From Warburgia ugandensis (lineage: Eukaryota; Streptophyta; Magnoliopsida; Canellales; Canellaceae), in the NCBI GenBank assembly GCA_035236585.1, contig CP141132.1:59369880-59433879 (forward strand): a stretch of DNA of 64,000 bases. The letters are read 5' to 3'. The notes under the pieces are model-generated. The model was not told the DNA's origin. It was given only the letters and a program-made list of their open reading frames with translations, and searched no databases. Positions 1 through 11,800 of this stretch are shown here, in pieces (position 1 is the first letter of the stretch; every line of letters begins with the position of its first letter). A program made the position numbers and the translations under genes.

Positions 1-259
1 AAATTTTCAAAATGAAAAGCAAGAAGGGAACAAGATAGAGAGAGAGACACAAGGACTAGAGGAGGAGGCCGCCATGCCACCCAGAAGATGAAGAACATGA
101 ACAGGGGATAGAAGGAAAAATGAGTCCACATTGGTCCTTTTATAGAGGAAAATGGACTTTTGAAGTCGTTTTCCACATTTTGAGTTTAAATAGGGTTTTA
201 CACACTCTTCTTCTCTCCTCTCTATTGAGTGTATAATTTGCTTTAGGCAGATATGTTGC

Positions 260-540
260 TCAACTACCCCTATCCTGTGGATGCAATCTTCTCTTCAAAC
301 CCATCTTCATAAGATTCATTTGAGCTGCAAGTTCATCCTTTATTTTTCTTGCGATGTCAAGCAAGGTACTAGTCACGCTTTCACATATATTCTTCTCAAT
401 GTGCATGACATCAAGCACATGGTGCAGGACATTCTTCTCAATGTGCATGACATCAAGCACATGGCACAGATACTTTGATTTCTAGTTTGGAAGCTAAAAG
501 AATATCAATTTCTTCTTCCAACAACTTTTGGACTCGCTTT
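260..540 (-). pseudogene. CACTA TNP2 transposase, DVMHIEKN region with internal duplication
   Basis: The minus-strand translation contains LDVMHIEKN twice, 14 codons apart, followed by ICESVTSTLLDIARKIKD. In TNP2 transposases this motif occurs once (LDVMHIEKNVCDxxxGTLLxxxGKTKD). Just upstream on the minus strand, WKKKLIFF matches the conserved stretch before the motif. The doubling comes from a 42-bp tandem duplication that keeps the frame. A stop follows after about 66 codons. This is the C-terminal part of the decayed transposase. Confidence 0.7.
389..472. repeat. 42-bp direct tandem duplication in transposase remnant
   Basis: Two adjacent 42-base units (389-430 and 431-472) share the core TTCTCAATGTGCATGACATC and differ only near the end of the unit. 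The unit length is a multiple of three, so the peptide duplicates in frame. Confidence 0.9.
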
Positions 541-719
541 CACCTACACATTTACTTGATTTTTTCTTTCTCCACCTGACATTAACGTTTTCAACGTGTT
601 CCAATACTTATCATCCTATCAACGTCTTGGAGGTGTCCTTATCTCTACACTCTACTAAATTTTCCCTTCTTAAAATAGTGTGACTGGTCTCTATGCAACC
701 ATCTTCTATGGCCAAAGAA

Positions 720-1190
720 TGTCATTTTCCTACCATGTTTAAGTTGTACACCACTTGTTTGGTGACTACAAATAGGCTAAGCATTATATCCCTTTATGGT
801 GCATCCAAACAAATTATCTTATGTAGGAAAGTCACTCATTGTCCACAACAGTATAGCCTTTAGGGTGAACGACTTTTTCCTGTGTGCATCGTAAGCTTCA
901 ACACCTACATACCATACTGTCTCAAGATCATTGACAAGGGAGCCAAGTACATGTCAATGTCATTCTGTGACTGCTTTGGACCCAATATCAACATAGTTAA
1001 TATTATGAACTTCCTCTTCATGCATATAAATGGTGGGAGGTTGTAGCAAACTAATATAATGGGCTAACAACTATACCTACTACTCATAAAACTATGAGGA
1101 TTAATCCCATCAACAGATAATGCAAATCATAGGTTTCTAGGTTCTTTACCAAAATTAAGCCACATGAAGTGTATGAGCTTCCATGCTATT
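720..1190 (-). pseudogene. CACTA TNP2 transposase core, stop-interrupted
   Basis: Read on the minus strand, this stretch gives KEPRNL, a stop, then FALSVDGINPHSF, followed by CMKRKF, GPKQSQNDIDMYLAPL and LHKIICLDAP. These match the conserved TNP2 order (DPRNLRLGLxxDGxNPF; CMKxEFxxLxxxIPGPxxPGxDIDVYLxPL; FPAYxxLSG). At least three in-frame stops and local frame changes are present, so no functional transposase is made. It sits between the N-terminal domain block and the DVMHIEKN block of the same element, which supports a single decayed transposase gene. Confidence 0.7.
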
Positions 1191-1771
1191 TGGTAGAAGG
1201 CATGACAATCTATCAACTACTCTATCCTTAGCATGCCATACTAATGTCTTTGCTATTTCTGTAATATAGAACATTCTTTTGAACCTTAGAATAGGGAGAA
1301 AATACCATAGAACCTTTGTAGGAGTCTATGTAATTGTCTCAATTGAATTCTTCTGTAACTTTTCATCTTGACTATCCATAAGTTGGACATGTAGTTTTAT
1401 CCTTGAGCACCTTCCTATGCAAGATGGAATTATTAGGACACTCATGGATCTTCTTGCACTTCAATCCTAGTGCATGCAAGATTTTCTTTGCCTCCCATGT
1501 GGACCTCACCACTTTATTATCCTTCGGCAATGTCTTACCTAGTACTTTCAAGACTTTTGTTAAACCTTGATTTGAAAAACCAAATCTCTATTTTATGTTG
1601 TACAGTTCTACCACTGTAGACAACTTGGTATAATCTTCTCACTCAAGGTGCAATGGCTCATTGGCTTCTTTTAATGTAATATGAAATTGTTCAAGGTCGT
1701 CCTATAAGTCATAGTATCCATCTTGAAACATCAGTGCAATTGTACTATCTGCAACACTTCCTACAATGTCT

Positions 1772-2017
1772 TTATATATTTCTACTTTGTCGAGAGCCTA
1801 TTTGAAAGTTCTTCTCCATGCCAAATCCATGGGCAATAGCTTTTATTGATCCCATTAAAGTGCAAGTGTCTCTCAACACCCCTACAGTTACTTTTTTCAA
1901 GTTTTTACATTTCGAGCATGGACAACACATGTGATTACGATCACCATATGCCCTAAGTGCAAACTCTATGAACTTTTCTATTCCCTCATATTCTTTTAAT
2001 GTTTTTGTCATAGTCAT
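1772..2017 (-). pseudogene. CACTA transposase-associated domain fragment
   Basis: An 81-codon open frame starts MTMTKTLKEYEGIEKFIEFA and continues with a cysteine cluster of the form CCPCSKCKNLKK. This is the signature of the N-terminal transposase-associated domain found ahead of TNP2 in plant CACTA elements (EY..GV.EFLEFA, then RCPCxxCxNxK). The domain is probably DNA-binding, with the cysteines as likely metal ligands. The frame breaks downstream and the rest of the transposase lies in other frames toward position 260. It is an isolated remnant, not a gene. Confidence 0.75.
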
Positions 2018-2519
2018 CCAAGCATATTTGTCTATTTTTTTAACAAATTGAAGTTAATATGTGTATGAAGACTTATTTAACATGAAAAGATTATAGTGAA
2101 CTTGATTAGTCATTTTAACAAACACTAGGTATACAAGAGTTATAAGTGTTTGAAAAACTAAAATACATGTATGTACACACACATGTCAAAATTTTCAATT
2201 AATAATGAAGAAGAAGAAAAACATGATAGATACATTCAAATAGAAATTTAATTTTAAAAAGAGAAGTTTCTAACCATAACTATTCATGCAAAAATATATC
2301 AAACATGTATATATATATATATATATATATGAGACAAACAAGGGGATACTAAGCAACACTCAAAAATCTATAGCAATGGAGAATATATAAATGTAATTCC
2401 AATAAACAATTGGGATTTGGTTGAAGATAGCCACAATGAAAATCAACCCATATGAGATTCAGTTTGTGTATAGATAAAGATAGTCGAAAAAAGAAAATCA
2501 AAAGTCAATGTAAAAAACT

Positions 2520-3267
2520 CTTATAACAAAGTAGTATTTTTCAAGTCAGTTTTAAAAAATGATTTTAAAAGTATATGCTTTTCAAGTTTTTTCCAAAAAA
2601 TGACTTTTAACTTTTAAAGTCATTTTTAGTAAACAATGTTAAAAAATCTATACTTTTAAAGTCATTTTTAAAATTAAAATCACAAGATTAGAGAGAGGTG
2701 GTGAATATTATGGTAGGTACACAGGGACTAGACAAATACTTGGTCCATTTGCTAAGTTTCTTCAAACCCAAGGTATTGTAGCTCAAAACACTTTGTCTAG
2801 ATTACCAAATCAAAATGTAGTAGAAAGAAGAAACATGACTTTAATAAACATGGTGAGGAGTATGCTTAGCAACTCTAATCTTTATTTGTCATTATGGAGT
2901 GAAGCTCTAAAAACAGCAGTACCTACATTAAACTGAGTTCCAACTAAGGTCATTTCCAAAATGCAATTTGAATTATGGAAAGTTGGAAACTGAGTTTGAG
3001 AGGCCCATCTTTTGAAGTTGTTTTCAAAAAAACAACTTTTAAAGTTTAGACTTTTAAAGTCATTTTTAAAAAATGACTTTAAAAATCCTTTTTTGTAAGA
3101 AAGAACTACTTTGCACCAGACTAAAGAAGTTATTTTTCTACAAAAAGACTTCTTAAGTATGATTTTTAAAGTCGTTTTTTCCAACTAACTTGGAAAATAT
3201 TTACAAAGTCGGTAATCTAAAAACAGACTTCTTTATACTGGCTTTAAAAGCCTTTTGTGTAGTAGTG
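2520..3267. repeat. CACTA subterminal repeat region with palindromic TTTAAAGTC motifs
   Basis: Variants of ACTTTTAAAGTCATTTTTAA occur repeatedly in both orientations at about 2555-2680 and 3005-3190, with a further GGCTTTAAAAGCC palindrome at 3240-3252 just inside the proposed terminal repeat. Clustered short palindromic motifs of this kind are the usual transposase-binding arrays near CACTA ends. The two clusters are separated by a copia integrase fragment. The region is AT-rich apart from these motifs. Confidence 0.55.
2688..2995 (+). pseudogene. Ty1/copia integrase C-terminal fragment
   Basis: The plus-strand frame reads RGGEYYGRYTGTRQ, then AKFLQTQGI, NVVERRNMTLINMVRSML, LSLWSEALKTAV and FELWKVGN. 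This corresponds to the end of the copia integrase catalytic domain (GEYxGRY; GxxAERRNRTLxDMVRSML; LWxxALxTAxYxLNRVP; TPFELWTGRKP). An in-frame stop follows the VPTLN position and another ends the block. No LTR, protease or reverse transcriptase lies next to it, so it is an isolated piece. It sits between two clusters of CACTA subterminal repeats and may have been captured by, or inserted into, that element. Confidence 0.75.
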
Positions 3268-3567
3268 GGAATAGCTTCCTCCTATCCATGTATATTCAAA
3301 TTAAGCATACTATTTATGTTTGAATATTTATTGAATGGACTAGTATGCATGAATATATATGTTAAGGGAGGCTTATGTCGTTGCATGACATTACTTATGT
3401 TTGAAGAACTCCATGTACTTATTTGAATGCAATCAATGAATGGATTGTTTCTTCTACATATGGCTACTCATTTGAACTTATTGAATAAGATTATGAATTC
3501 TTCTTATAAGAGGGAGCTTATTTGAGTTTCATCCCATCCCCATCCCTGCACCCCCAACCCACGCCCA

Positions 3568-3570
<3 letters not shown>

Positions 3571-3659
<89 letters not shown>
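3571..3659. repeat. (CT)n microsatellite
   Basis: Uninterrupted CT dinucleotides run for about 89 bases. The serine/leucine open frame across it is a repeat artefact. The flanks at 3268-3570 and 3660-4130 are AT-rich and show no recognisable gene. Confidence 0.97.
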
Positions 3660-3663
<4 letters not shown>

Positions 3664-4129
3664 GTTTTCCCTTTATTCTTATGTTTCCTTTTTTAGGGAA
3701 AGCATTGTCTTCACGCTAATCTCTTTTGCTTATGAGATAAAGCCTTTAGTTCTCATTGGGGTTTCCCTTCTATTGCCTATATGTTGTACAAATATGATTT
3801 AGTTATTCATGTAGCTTCTTGTAATAATGATAGAGATATCATACACCTCTTTACTAATTTCAAGGTTCATGCAAGTTTGTATTTCTCCTCTCACTCTAGG
3901 GATATTCATCACTGAGTTTAGAAATAGTGGTACAATGCCTTAAATATAAAAAATAGCCTAATTGAGTCCAAATACTTAAGTATGCATGTTGCCGAGGGAA
4001 AGCCAAAACCATATCATTTCAATTGTTTGGTTGAAAAGACCAAATTAAAGCTTTCCAAGTCCATGCAAATGACCCTTGCAGAAGCTATGATACTCATTTT
4101 AGTAAACTCAACTAACTCAACTATAATTC

Positions 4130-4870
4130 CTATGCTTTCGCATTACTAGTCACAAATAAAATGCTAGTTGAATGCAATAAGTTGTAAAAGGATTTCCTGT
4201 GTGCTCATCACAATCAATCTAACATGACATATAGTTTTCTGGTTCACAAACCTAAGGCTTATTTGGATTAGAAATTAGGAAATTATCTAATGTTTAAAAA
4301 CCCCTTAAGTTAATGCTTTCATGGAGTGTGATCTATATGGGCACTTTATCATGGGTTAAACTGGTAAAAACTAAGTATCTAAAAGGAAAATATTTGTTTC
4401 ATCATATTCCTTCAAAATGAGCATCTTTTTCTTGGAAAGAAATCTTAAAACTGATCGAGGGTGTAGATTATTTTATTGGTGTCGACTCTCTTAAGTATCT
4501 ATGTATTATAACTGGATAGGCTTGGGTTCCCTTTTCGATTACATGCATGAGTGTTTCAGAGAATATCAATGTTGACAATAAATTCAACTCATTATTTGAC
4601 GACTCTAGCTCATCTTAGGTTCTTTTTTAACTTGAAATTTCTTCTCAAGAAGATATAGAAATGATTAAAGACATTAGAATTCATATAGGCATCTCTAGTA
4701 AAAGATTGCTGGCCATTCTGAGGATGTCATGTCCATGGTTAAATTAGCTTATGAATTTTTCAATCTAGAGCAAGTCCCACTTGATAACCTTATCCCTGAA
4801 ACTTTATTTGGATCTTAGATGCTAGCACAAAATCAAAGTCTTCTTCTGGCAACTTTGGCATCAACATCTC
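4130..4870 (+). mobile_element. L1-like LINE remnant (end of reverse transcriptase to zf-RVT linker)
   Basis: Shifting plus-strand frames give HHNQSNMTYSF with HKPKAY, then WVKLVKTKYLKGKYLFHHIPSK, SFSWKEILK and MVKLAYEFFNLEQ. These follow the order of plant L1-type LINE proteins after the reverse transcriptase (FLWGxxxxxKxxHxVxW..CxPKxxGGLG; WVxxxKxKYL; SxxWKxIL; FSVKxAYE). Several stops and frameshifts are present and the upstream catalytic part is absent. The fragment ends where an LTR-like sequence begins near 4899. Confidence 0.65.
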
Positions 4871-4898
4871 TTTGTTCATTCATCATGGGTGGTTGAAT

Positions 4899-5514
4899 GT
4901 GTTAAGCAAATTTATTTTTTATTTTAATGATAACAAACCTTTATGCTGTGATCTATCATGTTTACTTGAGTGTGAAAGTGTTCATAGGATCACCACATGC
5001 TATGTCTTGAGACATCTCACGTATTCTCAAGCATTCAAGAGGATTCAAGCGATTATCCTTGAATATTTTAAGATAATATATGTTATAACTTGAAGCTTTT
5101 CATGTGTTCACCATATAAAGTATTGATGACTTATTGAATGCACTAGAGAACACTTAATTCTAATATTACATGATCAAGATATGGCTATTTGAAGGAAGGA
5201 AGATATTCTATTATTACCAACCAACTCATGGGTATCACCAACTTATTGATGAACTTTAATCTAAAGTTGCAGTAACACTGGTATCATCGACAGACTCGTG
5301 AAGCTTGTTAACCAACTGATGGTGAAAGTCAAGATGGTTTTAAATTTGTGGCACAAACCAACTGACTTATATGAACTACCAACCAATCCATCGGTCAACA
5401 TCAACCTGTCAATTAATTATACTAACCAACGAGTATGTCAATATAATTTCCAATGGTCTTCCACAACTTGTTGTTTAAAACTCTCATAGGATCCATTTCA
5501 TCTACAATGATTAG

Positions 5515-5603
<89 letters not shown>

Positions 5604-5770
5604 GTCATCATATTTCTTTGAAGATTATAAATATAACTTCTTTTGTTTTTTGTCTCTTGTGTGTGTGTGTCGACCTTATTATCTTCACTAGCAATCTATT
5701 TTAGGTGTGTAGAAGTTTTCAAAAATATTGTTTGGGCCTAATTCACCTCCTTCTTTTAGGGCCACACAAT
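4899..5770 (+). mobile_element. Probable Ty1/copia LTR remnant
   Basis: The block starts near TGTGTTAAGC followed by TTTTAATGATAACAAAC, contains spaced variants of ACCAACTGAT and CAACCAATCC, and ends near GGCCTAATTCACCTCCTTC. These three features resemble the LTRs of plant copia elements of the Angela/Tork kind, where TTTGATGATAACAAAC lies near the 5' end and a CTATTCACCCCCCTCT-type string near the 3' end. No second LTR or internal gene is recognised, so it may be a solo or truncated LTR. Boundaries are approximate. Confidence 0.4.
5519..5600. repeat. Compound (GT)n(TA)n microsatellite
   Basis: A GT run (5519-5564) is followed by CTA and a TA run to about 5600. It lies inside the probable copia LTR remnant. 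Confidence 0.96.
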
Positions 5771-6400
5771 GAAAACCAAAGACCTTGTTCAATTTACCAC
5801 TATGACAAAGACTCTAAAGATCATCCATTCTTAAGATTCCAGAAGTTTGATTTTCCAAAAAAGGAGCTCATGAAGTCGTTGGATACTTGGACTCAAGCCT
5901 TTTTATCCTTACAAGAAGCCTTCTCTTTTTGGTTTAAGAAGGGAAGTCATAGGTTTAGACTATGCTCATTTGCCTACATATTACATGAGATCTTGAAAAC
6001 TATAAATCAGATTGTTCATTATAATAGACCACTGGAAGAAACCAAGATTATTGAACAAAGAAATCCAATGTAGTGGATACGATAAATCTTTAAAACGCTT
6101 GTCTTACACTTGAAAAACACTCTCGTAGCCGTACCAAATTTATCAAAGTCAACTATTCCATCATCAAATCTCATTTTCTCTTAGTTAAATAGTATTCTTT
6201 GGCTCTATGATTTATTCATCTTTTATTTAACGGGACTTGCAAGAATAATACGGGTTTGGGTGGCCCGGAGGAGTACATAGATATTGCCAACGAGGTTTCT
6301 TGCTTGGTTATGAAAAAGGAGCGTAAGAACTGAGAGATGAATGTGCTATACAACCTCATAACAGAAACTTGTCAACCCTTTTCTATAATAGAAAGGATAG
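5771..6400. other. Unassigned remnant, no gene recognised
   Basis: An open frame of about 120 codons ends at 6073 but has no motif I recognise. Its position directly after the LTR-like end would suit a degraded copia gag, but the residues do not confirm that. The remaining sequence to 6400 shows nothing identifiable. Confidence 0.4.
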
Positions 6401-6406
6401 AAGAAT

Positions 6407-7373
6407 ATGGTCCCTCAATCAATCAGAATCTTTACGATCTGGTCTTACTATTCATTGATTGATTTGGATATCGCGGTTTCACTCAACCTCAACAATGTTT
6501 GGCATCCAAATGCCCTCCAAGAGCGTCTACATATCACTTGGCTATCTGCACTTAATAGACCACTCACGTTGGAGATCTTGAAAAAGAGAGCCTGGACCCT
6601 CTGCAATAGATGTGTGCACAATTCAAAAGACTTTAAGTTTACACGGAGATTAGCCCTACCCATGATTACTTGGGCTATTCGGAAAGAAAGAAATGTAAGG
6701 ATCTTTGAAAACTCATCCCACTCGGATATCTTGGTAGCAAACAAGGTTAAGAGATATCTCATTTTCATCGCCTCGGTGAACAAGCTGTTCCTGTCGTCAA
6801 AAACACATCTTTAGACGTTGGGTAACAATTTGCTGCACTTATCCCCTGAGAAGATGAAGGAAAGCGAGCATTGGTCCCAATAGTTACCTCCAATTAAATT
6901 TTGGCGGGTCCAGCTTTAAAAATCTAGGACCAGCAAGGGTTGGGGGCCTTCATAGAGATCATGGGGTAGCATCATTAAATCTTTTCATGGTGCAATTGGT
7001 CGGAGAGAACGAAGGTGAAATCTTAAACATTGAATTCTTAACTGGCCTTGGATAGTCTTTCCGTATCTCCGACATTGAGGGAGACTCAGCCAATGTGATC
7101 TCATGACTCTCAAGCACCCAGACAGAATGCCCTAGAGATTGATTGACATCATAGATGAAATCCTCAACATTTTCAAAGGAACTTTATTTCTCACATGTTC
7201 TTCACTCAGCTAACTAGGAGGTGAGGAGCTTACCAAGCTGGGCCTTTTCTCTTCCTCCTGTCATAGGCTGAATTTTTCTGTTTACTATTCGCAGTGTCTG
7301 TAAGCTTTTGAGCATCTCGGTGTTTATTGATCAATAGATTGATACCTTTAAACTAAAGAAAAAGGAAAAAGTT
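6407..7373 (+). mobile_element. L1-like LINE 3' part: zf-RVT, RNase H and 3' end
   Basis: The frame at 6407-6814 includes TLEILKKRAWTLCNRC and MITWAIRKERNVRIFENSS, matching the zf-RVT domain and the WxIWxERNxRIFxNK stretch of plant LINEs. About 6890-7270 reads LNFGGSSFKNLGPARVGGL, IEGDSANVIS and FSHVLHSAN, the RNase H-type domain (LNFDGSxxGNPGPAGxGGV; VEGDSxxVI; FxHVxRExNxxAD). The first catalytic aspartate position appears changed from D to G. The 3' end is TTTATTGATCAATAGATTG followed by an A-rich tail near 7355-7373. Its start overlaps in protein coordinates with the LINE piece at 4130-4870, so the two are probably separate copies. Confidence 0.7.
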
Positions 7374-8892
7374 TCTTGCAGTGTTTGTAAAACTTGTTGG
7401 AATAAGAAATCAAATAATTGTGTAGATTGAGAGGCAGTGTTGAAGCTTGCCAGACAGCTTTGTTTCACTCATCTGAAGGTAGGCGGACACTTTTAGATTG
7501 GGATCAATGCGATGCAAAAAGCTACATTAGCAAAGAAAAAGTTTCTACCACGGTCAACTCATCAGACGAGGAATGAATGTCACACAATGTCTAGTTTCTT
7601 TTTGTCCTTTTCCTTCTGTCAAGTTGTAATTATGTAGTTCATAAACTAGCTAAATGATATATAAAAACTATGACGTCTATAGTTTGGTCTGATGTTCCTC
7701 CCTCGTTTCTAGTTGATTCACTATTTCATGATGCTTCCGGAGTGGAGGAGTCACATTATTTTGTAATGTTTGTTTTGTTTATGCTGGTGTGTTTTCTTTG
7801 ACTTAACAAAAGAAAAAAAAAAAAACGATGTCATGATCTGCCGCTTCAATTGTACTGCTTTCAGTTATTAAAAGATCAAATAGTGCCCTCACTTGCGCCG
7901 CAGTAAGAAGAACAGAGTTACAATAGCAAAAGTAATTCACGTGGATAGATTGATATGGTTGAGTACTGGGTGCCTGTTTGCTCTAGTTAGAATGTTCTAA
8001 TGGTTTGAGATTGCTCTTCTCAATCTTCTATACCCTTTTCCTTTCTCATAGAATTTTCATTATCACTTCAGAGAAAATGAAGTTAAAAAGAAAAGGCAAA
8101 ATTGTACTGCTTTCAAGAATGACCTTAAGTCAGATTAGTTAGGATATTTCATAGAAAAAGGCAATTATCCAGTTCATCCCAAACAAACCATATTAAGTAG
8201 CAGATCGCAACGAATAGTCATGTTCTTGATCTTCATTTGAGGGGTTTCAAAGAATCACTAGGAGATTTGCCTCTGTAAAGTTATCCCGTTGGGCATGCTG
8301 ACAGTTCAATTGTCCTTTCAGTTTTCTCTACAGGGGTTTGCTTCTGCCAAGCAAAGGTAGCATGAGAAGTTATTTTTCTTTCTTTTTCATGTGTGCTACG
8401 AAGTTGTCTTTCCTTTTCGAGGACAGAAATGCTTCAACTTTGGGTTGGCATTGAGTATCTCAATCGTTTTCATAAGAATGAATTAGATGGTTGGCCAATT
8501 GAACGGAATATTAGCCAAGGGATAACGTCACTTCGGTCCATAGTTTTTAGTGTAAGGCAGTAATAGATGTTACCGTAATAAATCGTTTTCTTTCAAGGAT
8601 GTGCATCTCTCTCTCTCTAAAAAAGAGAAAAGAAGAAGAAAAAAGACCTAATATACGGACTGAAATAGATTTAGGTACTTCACAGTCCACGGATGATAGA
8701 AAGCCTTGGATTGCCCAACCAAGAAGCACTATAGCCACTTGACGGACGATATACCATCATCTTTAGACATAGTATCCAATTAGTGGGCAGAAGCAAATGC
8801 ATAGTTAAACAATGAGGGCCTCTAGAGTTTCTATTACGTAAGAATTAAACAACTTGGGTTTGGAGAGTTTCTATTACGTAAGAATCTAATAA
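7374..8892. other. AT-rich intergenic, no gene recognised
   Basis: No coding, RNA or element homology is visible. An A-rich tract at about 7809-7825 could be the tail of another retro-element. The 21-base string AGAGTTTCTATTACGTAAGA plus A occurs at 8824 and again at 8864, a 40-base-period direct repeat just before the Ty3 insertion. CT/GA-rich tracts near 8606-8645 produce short artefact frames. Confidence 0.5.
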
Positions 8893-8897
8893 TTTAG

Positions 8898-11800
8898 TGT
8901 AACACCCTGGGTTTTTATAACATTTTATAAAATAATAAATAATAATAAATATAATACTAAATAAATATGGTCGGGATCCCTTAGTCAAAAAGTTCAATTT
9001 TCTGATAATTTAAAAACACTCATTTTAAAACCCCCAAGTGTCACAGCACTTCCAAAACATCATCAAAACAATTACAAAATTTATATACATATGTTGCGAT
9101 AATTTTAAACCAACCCAATATTAGATCCAACGTCAAAACCAATGGCACTTTTATTTTAAACCATAAATATCCAAAAAACATAATAATGTGGCCCAGATTC
9201 TATCCATCATAACATTCCACCATACTTAATAACATGTTCATAGTGCATAAATGTCATAATCAACTCAAATATAAGCATATAAAGTCCATAATATAAATCT
9301 AAAATAGATTATATCTTTTCACTCACGTCAAACTATCTATCAGTAAGGTAAAGATGATCCCCACTACTATCACGGTCCCACCACGGCCTTACCTTTCTTG
9401 CTGTCGTGCTCAATATCTAAAGCATTGCAAAACAAAGCAATGCCTTAGCAAGCAATTGCTTGTGTAGGTACATAGACATTTAATATAATAACAAATGAAA
9501 CATAAAAGGCAAAATCAAATAACAATGCTGATATAAGTGTAGGTCAATTACCCATGAAAATATAAGTATCATTAGCAATGTCAATATAGTCTTAAAACAT
9601 CATATGCGATAAAGCATGAACCTTATAGATGTAAAACATGATAATCTTATTAATGTAAAACATGATAATCTCATGTAAGTAATACATGATAATCTCATTG
9701 ATGTAAAATAGGATATGATCCAATCTCAATGAGCATACAATAACAAGTAGGGCACCCCACAGTACATGGGTCCCACGAGTGTCCCACACACTCGTTCAAC
9801 AGATCATGAGTACTCATATCAATTCTCTGAGTGTCGTCACACTTAGGCATAAAATAACATTTTCATACTCATCATGCAAGCATATAAAACAAAAGTATGG
9901 ATCATCATGCTGCAGTGGCATCCACACCAAGGTCTCAACCACTGCCGCTCCCCGTCGACATAGTAATGGGAGACTCGCCGTCCATTCACATGGGTAGGCC
10001 CAGACCGGTAGTGTGGACTACCTATATTACCAACCCCTACCAAATGCCCTCGTGGACAGGTGTCTATCATCTCATATATTTAGAGGGTGGGTGGCCGACC
10101 CTAATCCCTCCTAGCATGACATCTACCGAGTAGAAATACTTGTCATAAATCATAAAACACGTAAATTACGGATCTCAAAAAAAACCCAGGAGCACTCGTG
10201 GCTCACAATCCCAAGGCACACCCCTCATCTTGGAGTTAGCCTCTCAAGGACTAGCCACCAAGCCTCCATTATCAATTCTATGGAAATCATCCAATTTCAG
10301 TGATGAAATAAAGAAGAGATATTCTATATACAAGATCCATAATTAATAATACCATAAAACCCGATCAAATAAAATTCATTTAATGCATTATCAAATCTCA
10401 TGTCAATCATAGCACAAAACTTGTAAATCACAATGCACATAATAAAGAAATCATGCTACCATAATCCGAATCAAACAAGATGCTTGACATGTCGAGATGT
10501 TAGAAAAACATATGAACCTTAAATGTCATCACCTACCTCAATGAAAGAACAATCAAATTAGATCAGGCGCATACTCCTCTCAAACTGTGCACTCTAATGC
10601 ACCTGTCAATATCACAGTATTATTTCACATTATTTATTTCATCTCAACAGAATCTATGGCAATCTAACCATGGGATCATTCTTTAAGTCCTCTATTTATA
10701 ATTAGATCATTAATTCTAACTTCAATCATAATTAATCAGTGTCATTTCATGTTCATCTACTCATTTTAATGTGTATCTAAAGTTTACACCTTGATCCAAG
10801 AGTCAGATCACTCTCATATCAGCAATTCCAAGATCTAGGTTAGATCAATGGTCCAAATGAATTCTAAAATGAATACAAGTAATTGGTTCCTTAGATTCAT
10901 CAATTCATCCTTTAAATCATCCAATTGTTCAAGTTCTAAGGCTAATTATCCTCTGATCGGCCTGATCTAAGTAATTGGGTATTATTTCTTAGGTTTGATT
11001 AACTAACTGTGCTCATATCAAGATTTAGAAGTTAAATTCATGTCCACATCATCGAGACGATTCCAATGGACCTTTCGGATTGAAGATTGGGCTTCTATAG
11101 CCTCCAAAACCTCAAAAAAACTATTTCAAATCACAAACAACGATTCAAATCAAAACCAACAGGAATTCCCAATTTACACTAGTTCGCACCGACGAAATGG
11201 TTTATACTGGTTTAAACTGGCTTAAACCGACATCCCCAAGACGTATTGTGTGCCTCCTGGTCACTGGAACGATCCTACGTGTGTTTTGGTTTCTAGGATG
11301 CCAGGGGTTCCACCCATTCGCGACTGCGTGCAACGTCGTTCTTACGCAATGCGTGAGCTCGACAGAATGTTTGTGGGTGCCATCTGAGCCCGTGCATTCG
11401 GGTTAGCGTCTTGGTTACAACTTCTATCGGGGACGATGAACCTAAACCATCCAGTTTGTTTGCTCAGATCAAGGTCCTAGATGACCCAATTGTAGATCTG
11501 TTTTCACCGTTCTTAAGGTTTTGGGGTCCAAAGATTTCATCGGACGACTCAAATCTATTATCTGAGCTGTCCTTAATGTGGATCTAACCTTGATCCATGG
11601 TTCTGATTTCACTGGTGTTCCACCAACCAGTGAGATCAAATCCGGCCTGGATCTGAGAGTAGAAAGCTGAAAAATAAAGAAAAGAATAGGAGAGAGATAG
11701 TGACCTACCTGATTAGAGTCGGAGAGGGGGGAAACAAGGCCATTTTTGGTAGTTGCAAGGTTTGCCTGCCAGAACCCTAAGACGACGGCGAGGGCAGAGA

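Larger units (their letters stand above)
1..3267 (-). mobile_element. Decayed CACTA (En/Spm-type) DNA transposon, left end outside window
   Basis: Three blocks of CACTA transposase homology occur in the expected order on the minus strand: a transposase-associated domain near 2017-1772, the central TNP2 region near 1190-720 and the DVMHIEKN region near 540-260. The proposed 5' terminus on the minus strand is CACTACTACACAAAAGG, ending at 3267 on the plus strand. It is followed inward by many copies of a palindromic TTTAAAGTC-type motif, as expected for CACTA subterminal repeats. The same motif recurs near 152-170, suggesting the 3' subterminal region lies at the left edge. Stops and frameshifts make it inactive. 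The other terminus and the 3-bp target duplication are not visible, so the exact extent is inferred. Confidence 0.65.

Noticed and set aside
389-472. CRISPR-like or regulatory array from the repeated 42-mer
   Set aside because: Only two adjacent copies without spacers, inside a decayed transposase, in a plant genome.
3522-3719. Serine/leucine repeat protein
   Set aside because: Product of the (CT)n microsatellite.
6448-6783. 111-codon minus-strand open frame
   Set aside because: Antisense shadow of the LINE zf-RVT frame on the plus strand.
9843-10133. Overlapping open frames near 9.9-10.1 kb, repeated at 17.4 and 38.7 kb
   Set aside because: They are homologous positions of three copies of one LTR and show no protein-like conservation of frame.
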